From positions 1 to 38,708 of the forward strand of contig JAISCL010000215.1 in the NCBI GenBank assembly GCA_031265585.1: a stretch of DNA of 38,708 nucleotides, read 5' to 3'. This document shows positions 24,701-31,030 of this stretch, in pieces. The notes beneath the pieces are model-generated. The model ran no database searches. It had not been told where the DNA came from and worked only from the letters and a program-made list of their open reading frames with translations. The translations under genes and the position numbers were made by a program. Numbering within the stretch: position 1 is the stretch's first letter; every line of letters starts with the position of its first letter. This stretch comes from Tannerella sp. (lineage in GTDB: Bacteria; Bacteroidota; Bacteroidia; Bacteroidales; Tannerellaceae).

Positions 24701-25245
24701 TTGTCACCGGGCAATACGTCGATGGAAAATTTCCCGTCCAGATCGGTCGCTACGCCTCGCGTATTCCCTTCTACCGTGATGTTTACGCCCGGCAGGGGGT
24801 CGTTAAATTCGTCCATTACGACGCCTTTCACCGTCACCCGCTGCTGGGTTATGACCGGTACGGGAGAAAGCTCCGTCTCCGGCGCTTCGCGTTCTTTCCT
24901 GACCAGGTAGATCTGCCTGTCGCTGATGGTGTAAGTAATATCCTTCCCTTCCAGGATATTGTTCAGCACTGCGTTCACAGGTTTATTTCTGGCATTTACA
25001 TCTATCTTACCGTTATCAATCAGACCTTCGTAGTAAAAGAAGATATATTCGGTCTGCGCCTCTATTTCGTGAAAAATGTCTTTTAGCGTCGCATTTTTCA
25101 TTTTCAGGGACACTTTCGCCGACTGTGAATAACTGTAAGCGGGCACACACAGATTTAATGTTATCAAAAATAAGATTAACCTCATAATCAGGGTAAATTT
25201 AATTTTTTTCGCGCCGCGGGCGCAAATTTCTCGTATTTTTATCAT
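21784..25245 (-). CDS. SusC/RagA-family TonB-linked outer-membrane protein with N-terminal STN domain
   Basis: STN ('ATLKDIFHEIEAQTEYIFFYYEGLI...'), CarboxypepD_reg, plug 'LILIDGVEMTSSDLARLQTDDIASFSIMKDAAATALYGARGGNGVIMVTTK', C-terminal beta-barrel. Confidence 0.97.
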   Translation of the reverse strand: MIKIREICARGAKKIKFTLIMRLILFLITLNLCVPAYSYSQSAKVSLKMKNATLKDIFHEIEAQTEYIFFYYEGLIDNGKIDVNARNKPVNAVLNNILEGKDITYTISDRQIYLVRKEREAPETELSPVPVITQQRVTVKGVVMDEFNDPLPGVNITVEGNTRGVATDLDGKFSIDVLPGDKLRFSYLGMQEQLITVGDKLELTVIMLEKTDELAEVTVVAFGRQKKESVSAAITTIRPSELKAPSSNLTTALAGRMAGLISYQRTGEPGEDDASFFVRGVTTLTYGAGPLILIDGVEMTSSDLARLQTDDIASFSIMKDAAATALYGARGGNGVIMVTTKEGKEGKASISFRYETSISSPTREIELADPITYMRLNNEAVLTRNPMQSVPYSIEKIESTERGANPMVYPANDWYDILFKNQAINQRFNFNVSGGGSIARYYIAATYNQDNGVIKTAGDSKNDIDLKRYVLRSNVNINVTKTTEAIVRLHGAFDDYSGPLDSGSDLYSKVVRSDPVAFPAYYTPDATYQHKKHILFGNMDRGQFINPYADMVKGHKEYSRSLMMAQFELKQNLNFITEGLELRGLFSTNRYSYFDVQRYYNPFFYTISLYDKIRDEYLLNCLNPNGGSEWLSYNEGGKEINTTIYFESAINYDRTFNEKHGVSGLLVFNIRNYLKGNAGSLLLSLPKRNVGLSGRFTYSYASRYFLEANFGYNGSERFARDHRFGFFPSIGAGWLVTNEPFWEDLSSGVQRTVSNLKLKATYGLVGNDAIGAEEDRFFYQSDVNVDDSGRAYTWGESFGYTVNGVSIRRYANDLITWEVAQKMNLGLELGLFGKIDILADFYTESRENILQTRQDIPSTMGLLVTPQANIGKASGKGVDLSVDLNHYFNNDFWVTGRFNYTYARSKWEIYEEPDNSLTPWLSHVGTPVNQNWGYVAERLFVDDKDVLNSPTQSFSSYMGGDIKYKDINGDDRITELDRVPIGYPTTPEVIYGFGLSTGYKGFDFSFFFQGLGRESFWIDARRTSPFLDTDDNGSVNSKNALLKVYADNHWSEDNRDVRALWPRLTASLLENNTQTNTWFMRDGSFLRLKSLEFGYKIPDRHMKKLNVANLRLYFSGTNLLTFSKFKLWDPEMAGDGMKYPIQKVLNVGVQLSF

Positions 25246-25337
25246 ACTTTTGTAATGATTTTAAGTTTAAATAATTGGACAATTAGATCTGAAATCGCTG
25301 TCGGGAAGGGTATTGCTGTACTCTCCCGACTTTTTTT
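25245..25337 (+). ncRNA. Candidate antisense sRNA opposite the susC 5' leader
   Basis: Plus-strand TACTTTTG (25245-25252) fits the -7 box; GTCGGGA (25300-25306) / TCCCGAC (25324-25330) stem followed by T7 is an intrinsic-terminator shape oriented + between two minus-strand genes. No good -33 box seen. Confidence 0.4.
25299..25337 (+). terminator. Intrinsic terminator, plus orientation
   Basis: gcTGTCGGGAAGGGtattgctgtaCTCTCCCGACTTTTTTT. Confidence 0.65.
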
Positions 25338-25368
25338 GTGCTTTCCGGTTTTTATTTCATAGGCGTGT

Positions 25369-26544
25369 TTATTTTGACGGGTTAAACATAAAATGACAGT
25401 CTCCGTTTTCGTCTGTTTTATAGGTAACCGGTGCGGTTGACGATAGAACGTCAAACACGCCGGTGATGTCTTCTTTAAGGTCCAGTTTGCCGGAACAAAG
25501 CAGTCCGGCAGCATGACGGTCTACTGTAATTTTTACGTTATAGTACCGGGAAAGACGCGACAGGATGCTTTCCAGCATTTCATTGTCGGAGATGTAGATG
25601 CCTTTTACCCAGGTGATATGATTCGATGCCGTGACCGGTTTTACCTGTCCGTCCTGTTTCGTGAACATCTCGTTGGGTTTGAGGAGGCGGGACGTCCTGT
25701 CGCCTTTGTTTTTCACCTGCACGGAGCCTTCTACCAGTACGACCGAACCGGCGGCATCCGTCTCGTAGGCGGTTACGTTGAACGACGTGCCCAGGACGGA
25801 AATCTGCATGTCGGAAGTTTTTACGTAAAACGGACGGGCGGCTTCCCTGGCGACGTTTATATAGATTTCGCCGTCGACGTATATTTCCCGCATCCCGTCG
25901 TCGAACGTTACGGGATAGACGACTCTCGTGCCGGCATTCAGCCAGATGGCGGTGCCGTCTTCCAGTGTCAGGGACGAACGTTTGCCGTAGGGGACGATCA
26001 GCTGGTTATATTCTTTTTCCTTTTTTGCCGGATGTCCGTTTTCCAGCGTTTTGTCGTTGATTTTTATCTCTCCCTTTTGTCCATAGTCAATAGAGGCGTC
26101 TGTTTCCGTAATGGTAATGCGCTCTTCTTCGGACAGCAGCAGTTCGATGTATTCGGAGTTGATTTTCGGCGTTTGAGAACCGGCAACCAGAATCGGATCT
26201 TCCCGATTTTCCGACAGCCGGTAGAATGCGAAGGCGGATCCCATCAAAACCAGTAACAGCGAGGCTGCCGCACGGTAGAAAAACAGCTTCCTCCTTTTCT
26301 TCTTCTGCGTGGCCTGTATTTTTTTGAACAGGCTGTGCAGTTCCGTATCCGACATGCGGCCTTTTGCTGCGGTGAGCGAGGATAGATAGCGTTTGGCACA
26401 GTCAAATTCTCCGGAAGACAGGATGCCTCCTTCCGTCAACGTTTCCCAGTAAGCCGTCGATTCGGGAGCAGGGTGGTGCATGGAATGAATAAAATAATCA
26501 TCCTGTAATAAATCTTCCGCTTTATATTTGCTGTAATCAACCAT
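25369..26544 (-). CDS. FecR-family anti-sigma factor
   Basis: 'VPYGKRSSLTLEDGTAIWLNAGTRVVYPVTFDDGMREIYVDGEIYINVAREAARPFYVKTSDMQISVLGTSFNVTAY', C-terminal DUF4974. Confidence 0.96.
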   Translation of the reverse strand: MVDYSKYKAEDLLQDDYFIHSMHHPAPESTAYWETLTEGGILSSGEFDCAKRYLSSLTAAKGRMSDTELHSLFKKIQATQKKKRRKLFFYRAAASLLLVLMGSAFAFYRLSENREDPILVAGSQTPKINSEYIELLLSEEERITITETDASIDYGQKGEIKINDKTLENGHPAKKEKEYNQLIVPYGKRSSLTLEDGTAIWLNAGTRVVYPVTFDDGMREIYVDGEIYINVAREAARPFYVKTSDMQISVLGTSFNVTAYETDAAGSVVLVEGSVQVKNKGDRTSRLLKPNEMFTKQDGQVKPVTASNHITWVKGIYISDNEMLESILSRLSRYYNVKITVDRHAAGLLCSGKLDLKEDITGVFDVLSSTAPVTYKTDENGDCHFMFNPSK

Positions 26545-26660
26545 TTCAATGCATATTTTATAGTATATACATGAACGGTCGTTTTATACTCACTTTTTTT
26601 CAAAAAAATCACCGCCGGCTGAAAAAGTGATAGATATTGTTACGAATCTTCCGCTGTTCG

Positions 26661-26845
26661 GAGGGCAGGATCCGGAGGTTTCAGGACATGTCCCGGAGGC
26701 TTCGGAGCGTGTCCCGGAGACTTCGGAGCGTGTCCCGGAGGCATCGGAGCGTGTCCCGGAGGCATCGGAGCGTGTCCCGGAGGCATCGGAGTGTGTCCCG
26801 AAGGCATCGGAGCGTGTCCCGGAAGCTGTTCGGTATGTCGAGAAG
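26661..26845. repeat. Tandem array 2: about 8-9 units, exact 21-bp period, consensus GTCCCGGAGGCATCGGAGCGT
   Basis: GTCCCGGA anchors at 26690, 26711, 26732, 26753, 26774, 26795, 26816, with degenerate units in register at 26669 and 26837. Confidence 0.96.
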
Positions 26846-26854
26846 AACAGACTG

Positions 26855-27502
26855 TTATATTGATGATTTCGCATCACTAAGCCGCAAACTTATAATTAAA
26901 GCCAAATAATAAACTAATAATAAGTAATTTACGTGGGGGGGGGGGGGGGGTGACCTATATTTCTCTCTTTGCTTTTGTATGGAACGTTGTATCAGGTTTT
27001 GGACAGACTGGTAATTAATACCCATAATATTCGAAATTTCCTGTAAGGAGAGTTCTTCCACGTAGCGGTGATAGATGGCTTCCCGCTGGTTGGGAGTGAG
27101 TGCGGATAACATTTCACGTACGCTGTTCCGGATGCTTCCTTCCCGTTCGTGTTCCATATAAATATCTTCTGCGGAATGGACAGGCATCAATTCATTTTCA
27201 CATTCTTCCAGGGATATTGTTTCTTTTGCATCACGGAACGCGCGGTATAATTCGTTGCGCAATGCTTTCATCAGATAGAATCTTATGTTTTCCCTTTGCA
27301 AAGTTTCCCGCAAGTTATAAATGTTTACAAATACATCGTGGATGCAATCCATTATCAAATCCCTGTCGGAAGTAATACACAGGCCATACGCAAACAGATC
27401 CTGGGCGCAGGCATAGTATATTTTGGAAAAGGCAACGGCCTTACCCTCACCTTCGCAAAACTGACTCCATATTTCGACCGGTATGTCAAACGATGATTGC
27501 AT
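26855..27502 (-). CDS. ECF RNA polymerase sigma factor (FecI-like)
   Basis: 'DLIMDCIHDVFVNIYN', 'LTPNQREAIYHRYVEELSLQEISNIMGINYQSVQNLIQRSIQKQREKYR', followed by a Pro5 and hydrophobic tail. Confidence 0.94.
   Translation of the reverse strand: MQSSFDIPVEIWSQFCEGEGKAVAFSKIYYACAQDLFAYGLCITSDRDLIMDCIHDVFVNIYNLRETLQRENIRFYLMKALRNELYRAFRDAKETISLEECENELMPVHSAEDIYMEHEREGSIRNSVREMLSALTPNQREAIYHRYVEELSLQEISNIMGINYQSVQNLIQRSIQKQREKYRSPPPPPHVNYLLLVYYLALIISLRLSDAKSSI
26935..26950. repeat. G16 homopolymer (C16 on the sigma-factor coding strand)
   Basis: acgtGGGGGGGGGGGGGGGGtgacc; encodes PPPPP plus the first base of the next codon. Confidence 0.95.
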
Positions 27503-27626
27503 CTGTGTTTCTATTTAATCGGATACCAGGATGCAAATGTACGAAAAAATTCATTCCAGCCTTCCGCGATTCAGGACGGAATTATTTTTCAGCAGGAATG
27601 TATTGCTTATTGAACCGGAAAAGTTT

Positions 27627-27656
27627 TTGAGTTCCGGAATAAATACAGTATTTTTG
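27627..27656 (+). promoter_or_regulatory. Bacteroidetes-type promoter for the cas6-like gene
   Basis: TTG(27627-27629)-N19-TATTTTTG(27649-27656). Confidence 0.6.
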
Positions 27657-27713
27657 TCCGGTTTTTTGTAAAAGGTCATATTATTCCGTAGCGTTCACTA
27701 AACTGTTAACAGT

Positions 27714-28400
27714 ATGTGTATAAAAAGAACACCATTATTAGTCGTTGAATTTAAAAATTCGATCCGACATCACGAAATACCGAAATTTAGAGGAGCGGTA
27801 GTCAATATGCTGTCATCCGGAAACGCGCTGTTCCATAATCATACGGAAGACGGCGGTTTGCGCTATTCATACCCGTTAATCCAGTATAAACGTATTCACG
27901 GCAAGGCGGCCATCGTCTGTATCAAGGCGGGAACCGAAAGCATCGGCGAATTTTTTTCGACCGTTCGCGAACCGGTTGTTCTCGGAAAACAGGAGATCAC
28001 GCTGGAACTGGACTTCATAAAGGCCGACAATGTGTTAATACAAATCTGGGAGAGTTCCTTCACCTGTTCGTTACGGAAATGGCTGCCCTTTAACAGCGAG
28101 AATTACGTCCGGTTTCAAGAATTAACCGGATTGAAGGAGCGAATAGGCTTCATGGAAAAGATTCTTGTCGGAAATATCCTTTCGTTTGCCAAAGGAATTG
28201 GCATCCGTTTTGAGAAAGAAGTGCTCTGTACGGTGACAGCCATGGAGGCGATCGGCATGATGCAACACAAAGGCGTCCCGTTTGCGGCGTTCGATCTGTT
28301 TTTCAGGACAAATGTGTCGCTGCCCAACTATATTGGTCTGGGAAAGGGCGTCAGTCATGGATTCGGCACAGTGGTGAGGATGAATAATAATGAAGAATAA
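27714..28400 (+). CDS. Orphan Cas6-like (Cas6b-type) endoribonuclease family protein
   Basis: 'EIPKFRGAVVNMLSSGNALFHNHTEDGGLRYSYPLIQYKRIHGKAAIVCIKAG', 'WLPFNSENY', 'LVGNILSFAKGIGI', and C-terminal 'FRTNVSLPNYIGLGKGVSHGFGTVVR' (Gly-rich Cas6 loop). Confidence 0.8.
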   Translation: MCIKRTPLLVVEFKNSIRHHEIPKFRGAVVNMLSSGNALFHNHTEDGGLRYSYPLIQYKRIHGKAAIVCIKAGTESIGEFFSTVREPVVLGKQEITLELDFIKADNVLIQIWESSFTCSLRKWLPFNSENYVRFQELTGLKERIGFMEKILVGNILSFAKGIGIRFEKEVLCTVTAMEAIGMMQHKGVPFAAFDLFFRTNVSLPNYIGLGKGVSHGFGTVVRMNNNEE

Positions 28401-28539
28401 GTTGACGGCATTGCCCGTTTCAATCTGACGGAAATCAGGCCGCAATTTGATAAAACGTCAGTTCCGGCAGTCTCTGATGCAACCTTTTGTCCGGGAACCG
28501 CATCATTACAGCATAAACAATTAATAAAATACAGGTACT

Positions 28540-29781
28540 ATGAGACGAATTACTGCTTTTTCTTCTTTTTTGGCAATCCTTTTTGCCTGCGAATCGAATA
28601 CTCCGGATAATAAAGAGCTGCCGGAAGCAAAACCGGTCGAGATCCGTTTGAAAGCCAAGGTCGCAACGGATAATTCTTTTGCCCTGGACCTGCTGAAGGC
28701 CACCTGCGCCTCATCGGGCGAAACAAACGTTTTCATATCGCCCCTGAGCGTGAGCATGGCCCTGAGTATGACACTGAACGGGGCCGGCGGCGAAACAGCC
28801 GGACAGATGAAGGACGCACTGCGCGCTTCCGATTATCCGATGGAACAAATCAATGAATACAGCAAGTCGCTGATGGACGCCCTGCCGGAAGTGGATCCCT
28901 CGACGCAGCTGACGATCGCCAATTCGATCTGGTACCGCGAGGGATTTTCCGTGAAAAATGACTTCCTCGGCGTCAACCGTGAAAATTACAGTGCGGAGAT
29001 CCGGCCGCTGGACTTCAGTCTGCCGGATGCGGTGAAACAGATCAATAACTGGTGCGCACTGCAGACGAACGGTAAAATAAAGGAGATCATCGCGCCCCCC
29101 CTGCCCGGCGATGCGCTGATGTATCTGATTAATGCGGTCTATTTCAAAGGCATCTGGATGTCCCGGTTTGATAAAAAGAATACCCGGGAAGCTGATTTTT
29201 ATCCCGCCGGCGGCGCTCCGCTGAAAGTCGATATGATGCGTCAGGAAGCCGGTTTCAATTACCGCTCCGATGCGCAGGGCGAATACCTGGAACTGCCGTA
29301 TGGTAACAATGCGTTCAGCATGATCCTCCTGCTTCCCCATGAAGGTAAAACGACGGATGACCTGCTCGGACATCTCGACGGCGATTCCTGGAATGAGATG
29401 GTTGCCAATATGTACAATGCGGAAGTGAACCTGCAACTGCCACGGTTTAAAGCGGAATGCAAGTATGAGATGCAGGACGGCATCCTTCCGGAGATGGGCA
29501 TGATCCTCCCCTTTACCCCCGCGGCTGATTTTAGCGGCATCAGCGAGACGCCGCTGCTCATTTCGAAAGTGATTCACAAGACATTTGTGGAAGTGAACGA
29601 AGAAGGCGCGGAGGCGGCTGCCGCAACAAGCGTCGAAATGCTGATTGGTTCTCCCGGCCCCGTAGAAATAAAACCGGTAGACTATATTGTAAACAGGCCG
29701 TTTCTGTTCGCCATCCGTGAAAACAGTACCGGCGTGATCCTCTTTATCGGGAAAATGGGAGCCGTCACGGCCGGGAAATAG
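28540..29781 (+). CDS. Serpin-family protease inhibitor, predicted lipoprotein
   Basis: 'NVFISPLSVSMALSMTLNGAGGETAGQM', 'LTIANSIWYREGF', hinge 'FVEVNEEGAEAAAATSVEMLIGSPGPVEIKPVDYIVNRPFLFAIRENSTGVILFIGKMG'; lipobox 'ILFAC'. Confidence 0.96.
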   Translation: MRRITAFSSFLAILFACESNTPDNKELPEAKPVEIRLKAKVATDNSFALDLLKATCASSGETNVFISPLSVSMALSMTLNGAGGETAGQMKDALRASDYPMEQINEYSKSLMDALPEVDPSTQLTIANSIWYREGFSVKNDFLGVNRENYSAEIRPLDFSLPDAVKQINNWCALQTNGKIKEIIAPPLPGDALMYLINAVYFKGIWMSRFDKKNTREADFYPAGGAPLKVDMMRQEAGFNYRSDAQGEYLELPYGNNAFSMILLLPHEGKTTDDLLGHLDGDSWNEMVANMYNAEVNLQLPRFKAECKYEMQDGILPEMGMILPFTPAADFSGISETPLLISKVIHKTFVEVNEEGAEAAAATSVEMLIGSPGPVEIKPVDYIVNRPFLFAIRENSTGVILFIGKMGAVTAGK

Positions 29782-29894
29782 CCTGATTTTCAACTTTCCA
29801 CTTTCAAAGCAGAAGTGTGCGCCATAGAAATGCCCTCATTATATTAGGGGAGATAAAAAAAGTTGCCGAATGGCTGTTTTTTTTATGTGTTTTG

Positions 29895-29924
29895 TTGTTG
29901 TTTATATAAAATGTACTATCTTTG
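29895..29924 (+). promoter_or_regulatory. Bacteroidetes-type promoter
   Basis: TTG(29895-29897)-N19-TATCTTTG(29917-29924). Confidence 0.6.
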
Positions 29925-29946
29925 CGGCGAACCTTTGAAAAATTAT

Positions 29947-30087
<141 letters not shown>

Positions 30088-30295
30088 TACCCCATCCTTA
30101 TTATAATAATGTTTCGCGCACGCGCGCAGGAGACCACAAAACAAATCATTTAGCCTTTTATTATTTCCCTAATCGGGATGCCATTTTTCCCGAAAAAAAC
30201 GACAAAAAGGGACTTATCCGATTATACCATTCTGTTCAGATAAAAGTTGCCGGCACTGTATTCCTTCTGTGCCGGCCGGCTTGTTTAACACCGTT

Positions 30296-30331
30296 AAGGG
30301 AGGATTATGTCCGGACTGATCCTCCCTTTTT
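30296..30331 (+). terminator. Intrinsic terminator/attenuator upstream of the HU-like gene
   Basis: AAGGGAGGAT (30296-30305) / ATCCTCCCTT (30319-30328) 10-bp stem with T-tract; preceded by a second hairpin GCCGGCAC (30249-30256) / GTGCCGGC (30269-30276). Confidence 0.75.
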
Positions 30332-30421
30332 AGAGCGGTTCCCATCACAACGGTATTATCAATACCTGTCGTTTTATGGAGATTTTTTAAAAAATATGTC
30401 ATACAAATTCAATTTAATCTT

Positions 30422-30823
30422 ATGCCAATCGTATTCAATAAAGTAGAGCGGGCAAATCCTCAGAACAGGACAGCCCCGAAAAAATGGTATCCGATATTGA
30501 AAACCGTCAGCAAGGTGGGGGAGAAAAAGGTGGCCAAAGGAATAGCCGACGAAACGACCCTCAACCCGAGCGAAGCGGAAATGGCGCTTAATCAGCTGCA
30601 AAAAGTGCTTCTCAGTAATCTTCTGGCAAGCAACAGCGTGCAGCTGGGTGAATGGGGATCCTTTCACCTTACGTGCAACGGTGAAGGCAGTGATAGCAAA
30701 GAAGGTATTACCGTCGCCAGTATCAGGAGTTTGAACATCCGGTTCACACCCGGAAAGGCATTGCGGGACGCTTTGAAAGAAGCTGTCTACGTATTCTCTG
30801 AAGACCTTGTGAGCAGCAAGTAA
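30422..30823 (+). CDS. HU-like (HU-related/HU-HIG type) DNA-binding protein
   Basis: 'NPQNRTAPKKWYPILKTVSKVGEKKVAKGIADETTLNPSEAEMALNQLQKVLLSNLLASNSVQLGEWGSFHLT...IRFTPGKALRDAL'. Confidence 0.9.
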   Translation: MPIVFNKVERANPQNRTAPKKWYPILKTVSKVGEKKVAKGIADETTLNPSEAEMALNQLQKVLLSNLLASNSVQLGEWGSFHLTCNGEGSDSKEGITVASIRSLNIRFTPGKALRDALKEAVYVFSEDLVSSK

Positions 30824-30827
30824 AAAT

Positions 30828-30974
30828 GCAGACGTCCGCAGGTTTCCGGCGCGGACGTCCGTGTACCTCCCGTGCGGACGTCCGCGCTCCGGAACGCAGA
30901 CGTCCGCACCGGTACCACGGGAACGTCCGCGTCGGAAACCGGGAACGTCCGCAGCCAAAGCCGGGAATGTTCCC
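30828..30974. repeat. Array 3: 7 palindromic 12-bp cores (GCGGACGTCCGC type) at 22-23 bp spacing with variable 10-11 bp spacers
   Basis: Cores start at 30828, 30851, 30874, 30896, 30919, 30941, 30963; spacers aggtttccggc, gtacctcccgt, gctccggaac, accggtaccac, gtcggaaacc, agccaaagcc. Confidence 0.93.
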
Positions 30975-30981
30975 GGATGGA

Positions 30982-31003
30982 AATGTGAAAACACATTCTT
31001 TTT
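30982..31003 (+). terminator. Weak intrinsic-terminator/attenuator-like hairpin upstream of susC
   Basis: AATGTG-AAAA-CACATT followed by CTTTTT; lies 27 bp before the susC start. Confidence 0.45.
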
Positions 31004-31030
31004 AAACAAGTAAAACACAATAATAAAAAA

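Noticed and set aside
25513-26256. 247-aa plus-strand ORF opposite fecR
   Set aside because: Shadow ORF antisense to a clear FecR gene.
26627-26909. Plus-strand ORFs VPEASER/RRLRSVS over array 2
   Set aside because: Same periodicity artefact and antisense to the operon; only the minus-strand ATG ORF is kept as an alternative hypothesis.
28711-29793. 360-aa minus-strand ORF opposite the serpin
   Set aside because: Antisense to a clear serpin gene; low-complexity His/Arg-rich shadow-ORF composition and no recognisable domain.
30828-30974. Array 3 as a true CRISPR array
   Set aside because: Repeats of 12 bp and spacers of 10-11 bp are far below CRISPR sizes, and no adaptation or effector genes are present.
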